From: Haloactinopolyspora alba
GTDB lineage: Bacteria > Actinomycetota > Actinomycetes > Jiangellales > Jiangellaceae
DNA length: 64,000 nucleotides
Direction: 5' to 3'
Assembly: GCF_003014555.1 (NCBI RefSeq)
Contig: NZ_PYGE01000024.1
Span: 1 to 64,000, forward strand
Shown here one piece after another: positions 38,925 through 48,206 of this stretch; the first letter of the stretch is position 1; every line of letters begins with the position of its first letter. The notes beneath the pieces were generated by a model, which saw only the letters and a program-made list of their open reading frames with translations, had not been told where the DNA came from and did no database searches. A program made the translations under genes and the position numbers.

Positions 38925-40106
38925 ATGGGTGTCGCCAGCACGCGGTACACACGGATCATCGCGGTCGCGGCCACGGGCCTGCTCGTCACGGCGACCGCTC
39001 AGGCGGCGAGTGCACAGCAGGAACCGGACCACGGCTCCGCCGGGCACCAGCCACGGGTGCAGGTCGTCGCCAGCGGACTCGATGCGCCGCGCGGCCTGAG
39101 TTTCGCGCCACACGGCGCGCTCTACGTGGCCGAGGCCGGCACGGGCGGCGCCGGCCCGTGCGCTTCCGGTCCGGAAGGCGACGAGGTGTGCTTCGGCGAG
39201 ACCGGGGCCGTCACGGTGCTCTGGCGCGGCGAACAACGGCGGGTGGTGGACGACCTGCCGTCCCTCGCGGACGAAGCACAGTTCGCGGTGACCGGTCCGC
39301 ACGATGTCGCGTGGAGTGCGCGCGGGCTGGTCGTCCCGATCGGGCTCGGCGCCGACCCCGCCGGACGGGCGGCCTTCGGCGACGACGGCGCGGCACTGGG
39401 CACCGTGGTCCGGGTCGACCGTGCGGGCTCGTGGGCACCGATCGCCGATCTCGCGGGGTTCGAGGCCGACAACGACCCGGACGCCGGCCGGCCGGGCGTC
39501 GAGCACCCGGACAGCAACCCGTTCAGCGTCGTCGTCCACGGCGACAGGGTGACCGCGGTCGATGCCGGCGGGAACTCGGTGCTCCGGTTCGCTCAGCACG
39601 GTGCTGCCGACGACGTCGGCCTGGTGACCACGCTGCCGTTCCGCTTCGAGGACGCCCCGTCGTTCCTCGGCCTGCCTCCGGGCACGCAGATCCCGATGCA
39701 GCCGGTGCCGACGGGCCTCACCCGGCACCGCGGCGACTACTACGTGGGCCAGCTCACCGGGTTCCCCTTCCCCGTTGGCGGCGCCAACGTCTATCGGGTG
39801 AACGAAGGCTCCGAGCCGTCGGTGTACGCCAGCGGGTTCACCAACATCATCGACGTCGCCTTCGACCGGCAGGGCCGCCTGCTGGTGCTGGAGATGTTCA
39901 CCGGCGGCCTGCTGGGTGCCGAGGAGGACCCGAGCGGCGCGCTGTGGCGGGTCGACCGGGACGGCGAGAAGACGCTCGTCGCCGACGGCAGCGACGGCCT
40001 GCTCGCGCCGGGCGGTGTCGCGGTGGCGCGGGACGGGTCGTACTACGTCACCAACAAGACCGTCTTCGGCGACGGCGCGGGCGAGGTCCTGCGGATCCGT
40101 CCGTAA
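38925..40106 (+). CDS. ScyD/ScyE family secreted beta-propeller protein
   Basis: This 393-residue protein has a signal peptide (residues 1-30, ending near AASAQ) and NHL-like beta-propeller blades, with repeats such as GLDAPRGLSFAPHGALYVAEAG and FDRQGRLLVLEMF. Cyanobacterial relatives lie in scytonemin clusters, but actinobacterial members have no known role. ATG 38925 follows AAGGGGGGA. It is divergent from the ATP-grasp gene. Confidence 0.88.
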   Translation: MGVASTRYTRIIAVAATGLLVTATAQAASAQQEPDHGSAGHQPRVQVVASGLDAPRGLSFAPHGALYVAEAGTGGAGPCASGPEGDEVCFGETGAVTVLWRGEQRRVVDDLPSLADEAQFAVTGPHDVAWSARGLVVPIGLGADPAGRAAFGDDGAALGTVVRVDRAGSWAPIADLAGFEADNDPDAGRPGVEHPDSNPFSVVVHGDRVTAVDAGGNSVLRFAQHGAADDVGLVTTLPFRFEDAPSFLGLPPGTQIPMQPVPTGLTRHRGDYYVGQLTGFPFPVGGANVYRVNEGSEPSVYASGFTNIIDVAFDRQGRLLVLEMFTGGLLGAEEDPSGALWRVDRDGEKTLVADGSDGLLAPGGVAVARDGSYYVTNKTVFGDGAGEVLRIRP

Positions 40107-40156
40107 CTGCGGCGTCCACACCGGCATCGACGCCGACCTCGGCGTACGCTGCCGGT

Positions 40157-41239
40157 GTGGACGACGAAGATCGCATCGCAGTGTTCCTGGACTACGAGAA
40201 CCTCGCCATCGGCGCTCGGGAGAACCTCGGCGGGATGGACTTCGATGTCCGCCCGATCTCCGACGCCCTCGCCGAGCGCGGGCGGGTCGTGGTCCGGCGC
40301 GCGTACGCGGACTGGTCGTACTTCGACGAGGACCGCCGGATGCTCACCCGGTCACACGTCGAGCTGATCGAGATGCCGCAGCGCATGGGGGCGTCGCGGA
40401 AGAACGCCGCGGACATCAAGATGGCCGTCGACGCGGTCGAGCTGGCCTTCGTCCGCGACTACGTGTCGACGTTCGTCGTCTGTACCGGCGACAGCGACTT
40501 CACGCCGCTCGTGCACAAGCTGCGCGAGCTGAACAAGAGCGTGATCGGCGTCGGCATCCGCGCGTCGACGTCGGCGCTGCTGCCGCCCGCGTGCGACGAG
40601 TTCCTCTACTACGACGACCTGGAGGGCATCGAACAGCCCGGGCCCGTGCGCCCGTCCGCCCGGCGCTCGCGACAGACTCCGCCGCCCGCCGAGCCCGAGG
40701 CCCCGGCAGCGGCCGAACCCCCGGAGGCGCAGGACGCGCAGGAGGCCCGTGACCTCGACGCCCTCGCCGTCCTGGTGGCGCAGACCATGTCCGGTCTCGA
40801 GCGCGCCGGCGGCCAGGTCACCGCGTCAACGTTGAAACGCACCCTCGTGCGTAAGGATCCCACGTTCAACGAAGCGGCCTACGGGTTCCGTGCGTTCGGT
40901 GAGCTGCTGCGTCACCTGGCCGAACGGCAGGTCGTCGAGCTGACCGAAGGACCCACGAAAGGTGACCCCGGGGTGTTGCTGCCTGCGCTCGACGGGCAGG
41001 AGGAGGCGTTCGGCCTGCTCCGTTCGGTGGTGCAGGACCTCATCGACAGGAACGGCAGAGCCGGCCTGTCCGGCCTGAAGAACCAGATCCGGCGGGTCCG
41101 GCCCGCCTTCAGCGAGAAGAAGCTCGGGTACCGCAGCTTCCTGCAGTTCTGCCGCGCTGCCGACACGAACGGCACCATCCGCCTCGAGTGGGACGACGAC
41201 GCCGAGGACCACGTTCTGACCATCCCGGCCCCGTCCTGA
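40157..41239 (+). CDS. NYN domain protein with two OST-HTH/LOTUS domains
   Basis: This 360-residue protein starts with a NYN (PIN-like) nuclease domain: D9-Y-E-N in FLDYENLAI, D95 in NAADIKMAVDA, D119 in CTGDSDF. A Pro/Ala-rich linker leads to two LOTUS modules (about 198-260 and 284-345), each with the F-x-x-YGF/LGYRSF pattern. NYN-LOTUS proteins are thought to be RNA-binding nucleases; eukaryotic MARF1 is one. The bacterial target is unknown. GTG 40157 is the start. Confidence 0.9.
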   Translation: MDDEDRIAVFLDYENLAIGARENLGGMDFDVRPISDALAERGRVVVRRAYADWSYFDEDRRMLTRSHVELIEMPQRMGASRKNAADIKMAVDAVELAFVRDYVSTFVVCTGDSDFTPLVHKLRELNKSVIGVGIRASTSALLPPACDEFLYYDDLEGIEQPGPVRPSARRSRQTPPPAEPEAPAAAEPPEAQDAQEARDLDALAVLVAQTMSGLERAGGQVTASTLKRTLVRKDPTFNEAAYGFRAFGELLRHLAERQVVELTEGPTKGDPGVLLPALDGQEEAFGLLRSVVQDLIDRNGRAGLSGLKNQIRRVRPAFSEKKLGYRSFLQFCRAADTNGTIRLEWDDDAEDHVLTIPAPS

Positions 41240-41369
41240 ACCTCCTGGCCCGGACATCTCGCCGTCCGGCTTGCAGTGGTGTGGCGCCACTGGGGCTCGC
41301 ACGCCAGCAACCCGGCACCGTTGATCCGGCAGACCGTCGGCATCGGGTGACCTGCCGGGACATGGTTGG

Positions 41370-41441
41370 TGGGCGATGCTGGGTTCGAACCAGCGACCTC
41401 TTCGGTGTGAACGAAGCGCTCTCCCGCTGAGCTAATCGCCC
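41370..41441 (-). tRNA. tRNA-Val (anticodon CAC)
   Basis: A 72-base cloverleaf: acceptor GGGCGAT (41441-41435) with ATCGCCC, D arm TTAGCTCAGCGGGAGAGC, anticodon stem CTTCG/CGAAG around the loop TTCACAC giving CAC, and T arm GGTTCGAACCC. No CCA is encoded. Confidence 0.97.
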
Positions 41442-41599
41442 GGGCGCGTGCAGAACTGTACCGCACTCCGGCCGCGGATCCGAAACGCCCCGAACGCTTC
41501 GCGTTGCGGACGTGCCGAATTGGGCCGACACTACTGCCGGAGTATCCGACGTAGCGTCACCCGCCGATCACCGCGGCGGCCTACCGGCAAAGGACGGCC

Positions 41600-42019
41600 A
41601 TGCACGCGTCGACCATCTCGTACCCGCTGGCCCTTCGTCTGCTCGACGGCGTGGACGACGACCGCTACATCCAGGCCGAACTGCGTTATCGCACCGGCGA
41701 TCCGGTCGCGGTGACCGCCGTGTTCGACACCGCCGGCCACGAGCCGGTGCCGTGGGTCTTCGCCCGCGACCTGCTCAGCGGCGGACTGGACGAGCCGACG
41801 GGCGACGGCGACATCCGGGTGTGGCCCGGCCTGGACGGGCACGGCACCCGCACCGTTCGGTTCCGGCTGCGCTCACCGGACGGTGACGCACTGCTCGAGG
41901 CCCCGGCGCACGCCGTCGAGGATTTCCTGATCCAGACGTGGTCGCTGGTCCCGACCGGCGCCGAGGGACGCCTGCTCGGCATCGACGCGCTGCTTGACTC
42001 GTTGCTCAACCGAACGTGA
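41600..42019 (+). CDS. SsgA family sporulation/cell division regulator
   Basis: This 139-residue protein has the family core YRTGDPVAVTAVFDTA, VPWVFARDLLSGGLDEPTGDGD and VRFRLRSPDGDALLEAP. SsgA-like proteins are found in morphologically complex actinomycetes, where they guide septum placement and spore-wall remodelling. No DNA-binding motif is present. This supports a filamentous lifestyle for the host. ATG 41600 is the family start. Confidence 0.93.
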   Translation: MHASTISYPLALRLLDGVDDDRYIQAELRYRTGDPVAVTAVFDTAGHEPVPWVFARDLLSGGLDEPTGDGDIRVWPGLDGHGTRTVRFRLRSPDGDALLEAPAHAVEDFLIQTWSLVPTGAEGRLLGIDALLDSLLNRT

Positions 42020-42111
42020 CGCTCCGCTCACGCCGATGGCTGTTGTGCAGCACGCACCCGTGGTTTACGGTCAGCTGCACCCATGACCCCCGGCATACGA
42101 GGTAGGAGCCT

Positions 42112-42669
42112 GTGACCTTCAGCCACGACGTCGAACACTCCCTCGGCGTCGTCGTCGATCTGGTGAACTCCGACCCCGAGAGCGGCGGCGGCGAGCAGCT
42201 GCCCGACCTCGCCGCGCTCCGGGCGTTCGTCGACAACCACCGGATCAGCGACGTGAACACGTTGACCGAGGCCGACCTGCGGGCCGTGCACGCGCTGCGG
42301 CCCCGGTTACGCGCGGTCTTCCGGGCCGACGGCACGGCCGCCGCGGCCGCGCTGGTGAACGAGCTGCTGCGAGACGCCACCATGTGTCCCCGGCTCACCG
42401 ACCACGACGGCTACGACTGGCACATCCACTATTTCGCGCCGGGCTCCGCCCCGGCCGACCACCTACTCACCGACGGGGGCATGGCGCTGTCGTTCGTCGT
42501 GGTCGCCGGCGAGCACGAGCGGCTGCAGGTGTGCTCCGCGCCGGACTGCCGGCGGGTGCTGGTCGACCTGTCCCGCAACCGTTCGAAGCGCTACTGCGAC
42601 AGCCGCACCTGCGGCAACCGCCTGCACGTCGCCGCCTACCGCGAGCGACAACGCGCCGCAGCCGTGTAG
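42112..42669 (+). CDS. CGNR zinc finger protein with ABATE domain
   Basis: This 185-residue protein has an N-terminal stress-linked ABATE region and a C-terminal CGNR zinc finger: C in CSAPDCRR, then RYCDSRTCGNRLHVAAYRERQ. CGNR proteins are predicted transcription regulators. The GTG at 42112 follows GGTAGGAG. It is convergent with the pabC gene, 25 bases away. Confidence 0.9.
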   Translation: MTFSHDVEHSLGVVVDLVNSDPESGGGEQLPDLAALRAFVDNHRISDVNTLTEADLRAVHALRPRLRAVFRADGTAAAAALVNELLRDATMCPRLTDHDGYDWHIHYFAPGSAPADHLLTDGGMALSFVVVAGEHERLQVCSAPDCRRVLVDLSRNRSKRYCDSRTCGNRLHVAAYRERQRAAAV

Positions 42670-42694
42670 GCCGCGGGCGCGAGGCCGCCGCACC

Positions 42695-43528
42695 TCAGGG
42701 GTCGAGGTCCGCGGCGCTGCGCTCGGCGAACGTCGCGGCGATGCGCGCCGTGACCGGCCCGGGAGCTGGCAGGTCACGGCGCCGGGTGTCGCCGCGCACC
42801 GACTCGACCGCCTGCACGTCGCGGGTGCTCGACGTCAGGAAGATCTCCTCGGCGCTGTTCAGGACGTCGAGGTCGAGGTCGGTCTCGGTGGCTTCGGTCC
42901 ATTCCAGGACCAGCGCCCGCGTGACACCGGCCAGGCATCCGGACGACAGCGACGGCGTCAGCGCCTGCCCGTCGACGACGACGAAGACGTTGCTCCCGGT
43001 GCCTTCGCACAACCGGTCGCGCGTGTCGGCGAACAGCGCCTCGCTGGCGCCGGCCGCGTGCGCCCGGGCCAGAGCCACCACGTTCTCGCCGTACGACGTC
43101 GTCTTCAGGCCGGTGACCGCGCTGCGCTCGTTGCGCCGCCACGGGACCACCGCGACCGGCGTGGTGGCGGGCATGTCGGCGGCAGCCGCGATGGCGACCA
43201 CGAGGGTCGGTCCCGCGTCGCCACGCTGTGAGCCCAGCGGCGAGGGCCCGCCGGTGTAGGTGATCCGGAGCCGGTGCATCGCCTGACCGCGTGCCTGCGC
43301 GGCGACCTCCGTACAGGCCTTGCGGACGATCTCGGCGTCCGGCCGCGGCAGGCCGAGCCCGGTCGCCGAGCGCTCCAGCCGCGCGATGTGCCGGCTCAGC
43401 GCAAACGGCACGCCGTCGACCACCTTCGCGGTCTCGAAGACGCCGTCGCCGACCGTGAGGCCGTGGTCGAAAACACTGACCCGCGCCTCGGACTCCTCGA
43501 TCAGTTCACCGTTCAGCCATATGAGCAC
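42695..43528 (-). CDS. pabC: Aminotransferase class IV (4-amino-4-deoxychorismate lyase-like)
   Basis: This 277-residue fold-type IV PLP enzyme has the Schiff-base K142 in GLKTTSYGENV and the cofactor-binding GTGSNVF segment. Next to a PabB homologue it most likely makes 4-aminobenzoate for folate by releasing pyruvate from aminodeoxychorismate. GTG 43528 lies 16 bases inside the end of the pabB gene, so translation is coupled. A branched-chain or D-amino-acid role is less likely given the context. Confidence 0.88.
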   Translation of the reverse strand: MLIWLNGELIEESEARVSVFDHGLTVGDGVFETAKVVDGVPFALSRHIARLERSATGLGLPRPDAEIVRKACTEVAAQARGQAMHRLRITYTGGPSPLGSQRGDAGPTLVVAIAAAADMPATTPVAVVPWRRNERSAVTGLKTTSYGENVVALARAHAAGASEALFADTRDRLCEGTGSNVFVVVDGQALTPSLSSGCLAGVTRALVLEWTEATETDLDLDVLNSAEEIFLTSSTRDVQAVESVRGDTRRRDLPAPGPVTARIAATFAERSAADLDP

Positions 43529-44520
43529 GAGGCCAAGCCTACGAGCCGTTCGGCCTTGAGCTCCGTCTCGGCCCACTCCTTCTCGGGGTCCGAGCCCCAC
43601 GTGATGCCGGCCCCGGTGCCGAACCGGAGCATCCCGTCGTCGGCCCAGAACGTGCGGATGCCGACGGCGAGCTCGCCTTCGCCGGTGTCGGCGTCGACCC
43701 AGCCGACGGCGCCGCAGTAGGGACCGCGCGCGGCGGGCTCCAGGTCGGTGATGGCGCGCAGCGCACTGGACTTCGGCGCGCCCGTCACCGACCCCGGCGG
43801 GAACGTGGCGTCGAACAGCTCGGGCCAACCGGCCCCGGGCCGCAGGGTCCCGGAGACCGTCGACACGAGGTGCACCAGCCCGGGGTGGTGTTCCACGCTC
43901 AGCAGCGCGTCCACCGCGATGCTCCCGGTGACGCACACGCGGGAGAGGTCGTTGCGGACCAGGTCCACGATCATCACGTTCTCGGCGGAGTCCTTGGGCG
44001 ACAGGTCGGCGAACGTGCGGCCGGTGCCCTTGATCGGAGACGACACCACGTGGTCGCCCGAACGTCGCAGGAACAGCTCCGGCGACGCGGTCGCGACGCG
44101 CAATCCGGGGACGTCGATCAGCCCGGCATGTGGCGCCGTGTGCCGGGCCTGCAGCAGTGCCGCGAGCGGCGCCAGGCCGCCGTCCGGCTCGGGCAGTGCG
44201 GCGGACATCACCCGGCAGACGTTCACCTGGTACACCGTCCCCGCGGCGATCATCTCGCGCACCGCGCGGACGGCTCCGACGTATCCGTGCTGGTCCAGCG
44301 AGGTCGACCAGTCCTGTGGCCGCGGGCCGCGCCACGGCGGCTGCTCCGGCAGCGGGCGCCGTTCCCATCGATCGAACCGGGCGCAGGTGACCGCTCCCTC
44401 GAACGTCACGACGACGGCCCATCGGCCCGAACGCTCGAGTACGGACGGGTCGTGCGACACCTCCGTCAGGCCCGTTGCCAGCTGTCCGCCGAGGTGTGCG
44501 AGCCCTCCGTCGGTTTTCAT
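43513..44520 (-). CDS. pabB: Aminodeoxychorismate synthase component I (chorismate-binding enzyme)
   Basis: This 335-residue protein keeps the chorismate-utilising domain: PIKGTG, DLVRNDLSRVC, SVTGAPK and GAGITWGSDP. The PIKGT motif and partner PabC favour PabB over anthranilate synthase. It lacks most of the usual N-terminal domain. ATG 44520 with GGAGGGG upstream is preferred over GTG 44532. Confidence 0.9.
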   Translation of the reverse strand: MKTDGGLAHLGGQLATGLTEVSHDPSVLERSGRWAVVVTFEGAVTCARFDRWERRPLPEQPPWRGPRPQDWSTSLDQHGYVGAVRAVREMIAAGTVYQVNVCRVMSAALPEPDGGLAPLAALLQARHTAPHAGLIDVPGLRVATASPELFLRRSGDHVVSSPIKGTGRTFADLSPKDSAENVMIVDLVRNDLSRVCVTGSIAVDALLSVEHHPGLVHLVSTVSGTLRPGAGWPELFDATFPPGSVTGAPKSSALRAITDLEPAARGPYCGAVGWVDADTGEGELAVGIRTFWADDGMLRFGTGAGITWGSDPEKEWAETELKAERLVGLASCSYG

Positions 44521-44624
44521 GCGCCCCTCCACGACGCGCGACGCTACCGCGTTTGGATCTGGCGGCCCCGATGGGCTAATGTTTCACCCGCACCGCGGTT
44601 CGGGGCACCGGGCCGGGTGAGCAC

Positions 44625-44696
44625 GCGGACGTGGCGCAGCGGTAGCGCATCACCTTGCCAAGGTGAGGGTCGCGGGTTCGAATCCCGTCGTCCGCT
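44625..44696 (+). tRNA. tRNA-Gly (anticodon GCC)
   Basis: A 72-base cloverleaf with acceptor GCGGACG/CGTCCGC, anticodon loop TTGCCAA and T arm GGGTTCGAATCCC. The discriminator is T and no CCA is encoded. It is the first of three clustered plus-strand tRNA genes. Confidence 0.97.
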
Positions 44697-44723
44697 CGGA
44701 GCGAGGCCTCCCGGCCTCATCTC

Positions 44724-44794
44724 GGTGGAGTGGCCGAGAGGCGAGGCAACGGCCTGCAAAGCCGTCTACACGGGTTCAAATCCCGTCTCCACCT
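44724..44794 (+). tRNA. tRNA-Cys (anticodon GCA)
   Basis: A 71-base cloverleaf with acceptor GGTGGAG/CTCCACC, anticodon loop CTGCAAA and T arm GGGTTCAAATCCC. No CCA is encoded. Confidence 0.96.
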
Positions 44795-44806
44795 CGGCAA
44801 CAGTAC

Positions 44807-44878
44807 GGGCGATTAGCTCAGTGGGAGAGCGCTACCTTGACACGGTAGAGGTCGCTGGTTCAATCCCAGCATCGCCCA
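44807..44878 (+). tRNA. tRNA-Val (anticodon GAC)
   Basis: A 72-base cloverleaf with acceptor GGGCGAT/ATCGCCC and anticodon loop TTGACAC. Bases 44879-44881 read CCA, so unlike its neighbours this gene happens to encode the 3' CCA. It closely resembles the Val-CAC gene at 41370-41441 outside the anticodon arm. Confidence 0.97.
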
Positions 44879-44894
44879 CCACATTGCTGTGGTC

Positions 44895-44930
44895 AGCCCC
44901 GGCTCCGGCCGGGGCTTTCGTTTTCATTTC
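44895..44930 (+). terminator. Intrinsic terminator of the tRNA cluster
   Basis: A 9-bp stem AGCCCCGGC/GCCGGGGCT (44895-44903 with 44908-44916) with a TCCG loop is followed by TTCGTTTTCATTTC. This is the only hairpin noted in the window with a clear U-rich tail. Confidence 0.88.
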
Positions 44931-45310
44931 CGCTCCGGGCAAAACGCCCGCAGTAGCGGCCTACCGACAGCACGAGACTGCGGCGGTTCACCTCGGCGGC
45001 GCGACCGTCACGGATCCGGCGGCTCAGCCGGCGGATGGATCCGCTTTCCAGGCCGCCTCCGATGTCCAAGCGGCGCCGACTTCGATACCGCCACGTGCGC
45101 CGAAGGGCGAACGCATCCTCCGAAGTGCAGCTGCCGGTATCGAAGTCAGTCGGTCTAGGCGTTCTCCGTCGTAGGCACGTGTGGCTTCGTGGTCTGACGT
45201 AACGCAGGGAGGCCGTTCGAGGCCGTTGAGCGTGACTTGAGACCACGACGTGACGTGGGGCCACGAAGCACCCCGCACCGGTCGTACCGGCCTCACCGGC
45301 CTCACCGACC
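44917..45310. other. Gene-free stretch downstream of the tRNA cluster
   Basis: These 394 bases hold no convincing gene. Two open frames exist but they overlap one another and neither has recognisable composition. A 9-bp inverted repeat TCGTGGTCT/AGACCACGA (45187-45195 with 45240-45248) lies on the rsgA 3' side. It could be an old integration scar next to tRNA-Val, but no integrase or attachment repeat is seen. Confidence 0.6.
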
Positions 45311-46327
45311 TCAGCGGCGCCTGCGTGCGGCGGAGCGGCGCGCGTGCCGGTCGGCCTCCCGGGCCAGCTTGCGCCACCTGTGCAGCCGGTCCTCGCCGAG
45401 GTCACCGTCGTCGACCGCGGCCAGGACGGCACAACCCGGCTCGGCCTCGTGGGCGCAGTCCCGGAAGCGGCACCGCGCCGCCAGCTCGTCGATGTCCGGG
45501 TAGGCGCCGGCCACCGCGTCCGCGTCGGCGACCAGGCCGACGGAGCGCAGGCCGGGCGTGTCGAGAATGACTCCCCTGTGCGGCACCGTGATCAGCTCCC
45601 GGTGTGTGGTCGTGTGCCGGCCGCGGCCGTCGTGTTCGCGGATCGGGGCCGTCGCCATCAGGTCGGCGCCGGCGAGCAGGTTGATCAGTGTGGACTTCCC
45701 GGCGCCCGACGGGCCGAGGAACGCCAGCGTCCGCCCCGGGGACATCACGCGCCGCACCTCGTCGATGCCGTCGCCGGTGTGGGCGCTGGCGACCACCAGG
45801 TCGACGCCGGGCGCCAGCGCCGCGATCTCGTCGCGCATGGCGGTGGGGTCGGGGACGAGGTCGGTCTTCGTCAGCACGATCAGCGGAACCGCCCCGCTGA
45901 CTCGGGTGAGCACCAGTAGCCGCTCGATTCTGCCCGGGTCGGGCTCGGGCTCGAGATGCTCGACGATGACGACGACGTCGACGTTGGCCGCGATCGCCTG
46001 TCCGTGCGAGGTGCGGTCCGCGGCGTCGCGGACGATCGCGGTCCGCCTCGGGAGCAGGGCTTCGACGGTGACCCTGCCGTCCGACCAGTCGCGCACGGCG
46101 GCCCAGTCGCCGACCGCGGGGGTCGAGGCGCGCTCCTGTGCCGACCGGCGCAGCAGGGCGCCTCCCGGCGTCGCGCGGATCGCTCCGGCGGCGCCGACGA
46201 GGTCGAGCCCGCCGCGGTTCACCCGGCACACCCGGGCGGGACAGTGCGACGACTCGTAGGGGCGGAACTGCTCGGCCGTCGGCGCGGCCCAGCCGAGGTC
46301 GGACAGCCGGTCCTGTGGATCAGACAT
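45311..46327 (-). CDS. rsgA: Ribosome small subunit-dependent GTPase A
   Basis: This 338-residue circularly permuted GTPase has an N-terminal OB domain, then G4 LTKTD (151-155) before G1 GPSGAGKST (205-213) and G3 DTPG (256-259). The C-terminal zinc knuckle is C286, C291, H293, C299. It helps 30S maturation by releasing assembly factors. The arginine-rich tail fits rRNA binding. Confidence 0.95.
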   Translation of the reverse strand: MSDPQDRLSDLGWAAPTAEQFRPYESSHCPARVCRVNRGGLDLVGAAGAIRATPGGALLRRSAQERASTPAVGDWAAVRDWSDGRVTVEALLPRRTAIVRDAADRTSHGQAIAANVDVVVIVEHLEPEPDPGRIERLLVLTRVSGAVPLIVLTKTDLVPDPTAMRDEIAALAPGVDLVVASAHTGDGIDEVRRVMSPGRTLAFLGPSGAGKSTLINLLAGADLMATAPIREHDGRGRHTTTHRELITVPHRGVILDTPGLRSVGLVADADAVAGAYPDIDELAARCRFRDCAHEAEPGCAVLAAVDDGDLGEDRLHRWRKLAREADRHARRSAARRRR

Positions 46328-46561
46328 GGTGAGACCCTCCGTCTGCCGGGCCCCACGACGGCCTCAGCGGCGTGCGCGTCCCGGCGGGTGAGTGAGTACG
46401 AGCGAGCGTTGGGCGGACACGGGTACTCACCTCCTCCGGACCTGACTGACGCGCCCTGTCGGTCAGTGACGTTACCGGCCGGCGCGATCCCGGCGCCACC
46501 GGATATTCCGGGCGGCGCACGGACGCTCGTCAGCCGGCCCCGGCCGTCGTACGGTGAGGAA

Positions 46562-48199
46562 ATGGCAGGCACGCACGAGGTGACGAACCAGCCACCACCA
46601 CTGGTCGATCATGACGTGTTCAGCACCGACGCCGCCCTGACCGAGGCGTTCGACCGCTACGGCACCGCAGGCGAGCGGGCCGAGCTCGAGGGCCTGGGGC
46701 GGCTGGCCGGGTCCGGGCAGGCCCAGCAGTGGGCCCGCGACGCCGACCGGAACTCCCCCGTGCTGCGCACGCACGACCGGTACGGGCATCGCATCGACGA
46801 GGTCGAGTTCCATCCGTCGTGGCACCGGCTCATGGACACCGCGGTCGAACACATGATCCACGCGCCCTGGAGCTTCCGCTCCCCCGGCGCCCACGCCACC
46901 AGAGCCGCCAAGTTCCTCGTCTGGAGCCAGCTGGAGTCCGCGCACCTGTGCCCGATCTCGATGACGCACGCCGCCGTGCCCGCCCTGCGGACCGATCCGG
47001 CGCTCGCGGCCGTGTGGGAGCCGCGGTTGATGTCCGGGCCGTACGACCCGGGCCCGCGCCCGCCGGCGTCCAAGACCAACGCACTCGCGGGCATGGCGAT
47101 GACGGAGAAGCAGGGCGGCTCGGACGTGCGGGCCAACACGACGCGCGCCGAGCCCGCCGGTGACGGCTGGTACCGCCTGACCGGGCACAAATGGTTCTGC
47201 TCGGCGCCGATGAACGACGTGTTCCTCGTGCTCGCGCAGGCGGACGACGGGCTGAGCTGCTTCGTCGTCCCCCGGATCCTGGACGACGGCGCCCGCAACC
47301 CGTTCGCGATTCAGCGGCTCAAGGACAAGCTCGGCAACCGGGCCAACGCGTCGGCGGAGATCGAGCTGGACGGCACTCTCGGACAGCGCCTCGGCGCGGA
47401 GGGCCGCGGTGTCGCCACCATCATCGAGATGGTCGCCGCGACCCGCCTCGACTGCACGTTGGGCTCGGCCGCCCTGATGCGCCGGGCGGTGACCGAGGCC
47501 TGCTGGCATGCCGCGCACCGCTCAGCGTTCGGTACGAGGCTGGCCGACGCCGCGCTCATGCGCAACGTGCTGGCCGACCTCGCCGTCGAGTCCGAGGCGG
47601 CGACGGCGCTGGCGATGCGGCTGGCGGCGTGTGTCGACGCCGCCGACGACCCGCACGAGCAGGCGCTGCGGCGCATCGGGTTGCCACTGGCGAAGTACTG
47701 GGTGTGCAAGCGCACGCCCGGCGTCGTCGCCGAGGCGCTCGAATGCCTCGGCGGCAACGGCTACGTCGAGGACAGCGGTATGCCGCGGCTGTACCGGGAG
47801 GCGCCGTTGAACTCGATCTGGGAGGGCGCCGGCAACGTCCAGGCACTCGACCTGGTGCGCGTGCTGTCGCGAGAGCCCGACGCCGTCGCCGCGTGGCGCC
47901 ACGAGGTCGAGCAGGCCAAGGGCCAGGACCGGCGTCTCGACGAGGCGCTCGCCGCCACCGGCGCGCTGGTGGCGCAGCTGAGCACGGCGGCCGGTACCGG
48001 GCAAGCCCGGGCCGTCGCCGGGCGGATGGCGCTGCTGTTGGAGGCGAGCCTGCTGGTCCGGCATGCGCCCGCGCCCGTCGCCGACGCCTTCTGCGCGTCC
48101 CGGCTGGGCGGCGACCACGCAATGTTCGGCACGCTGCCCGACGCCGTCGACGCGGCCGCCGTCGTCCGACGCGCCACCCCGAGCGTGGAACGGGGGTGA
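46562..48199 (+). CDS. Acyl-CoA dehydrogenase family protein, AidB-like
   Basis: This 545-residue flavoprotein has the acyl-CoA dehydrogenase fold with GMAMTEKQGGSDVRANTTRA, GHKWFCSAP, ECLGGNGYVEDSGMPRLYREAP and SIWEGAGNVQALDL. The size and these motifs match the AidB subgroup, whose E. coli member is induced by alkylation stress. Its in vivo substrate is not known. ATG 46562 is the conserved start. The long open frame 5' of it lies opposite rsgA and is not coding. Confidence 0.92.
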   Translation: MAGTHEVTNQPPPLVDHDVFSTDAALTEAFDRYGTAGERAELEGLGRLAGSGQAQQWARDADRNSPVLRTHDRYGHRIDEVEFHPSWHRLMDTAVEHMIHAPWSFRSPGAHATRAAKFLVWSQLESAHLCPISMTHAAVPALRTDPALAAVWEPRLMSGPYDPGPRPPASKTNALAGMAMTEKQGGSDVRANTTRAEPAGDGWYRLTGHKWFCSAPMNDVFLVLAQADDGLSCFVVPRILDDGARNPFAIQRLKDKLGNRANASAEIELDGTLGQRLGAEGRGVATIIEMVAATRLDCTLGSAALMRRAVTEACWHAAHRSAFGTRLADAALMRNVLADLAVESEAATALAMRLAACVDAADDPHEQALRRIGLPLAKYWVCKRTPGVVAEALECLGGNGYVEDSGMPRLYREAPLNSIWEGAGNVQALDLVRVLSREPDAVAAWRHEVEQAKGQDRRLDEALAATGALVAQLSTAAGTGQARAVAGRMALLLEASLLVRHAPAPVADAFCASRLGGDHAMFGTLPDAVDAAAVVRRATPSVERG

Positions 48200-48206
48200 G
48201 CGATCG

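Noticed and set aside
45024-45377. Minus-strand frame between the tRNA cluster and rsgA
   Set aside because: It overlaps the rsgA 3' end, has skewed composition and lacks a start-site signal.
45956-46561. N-terminal extension of the acyl-CoA dehydrogenase
   Set aside because: It runs antisense through rsgA, whose GTPase motifs are complete. The AidB-like protein starts at 46562.
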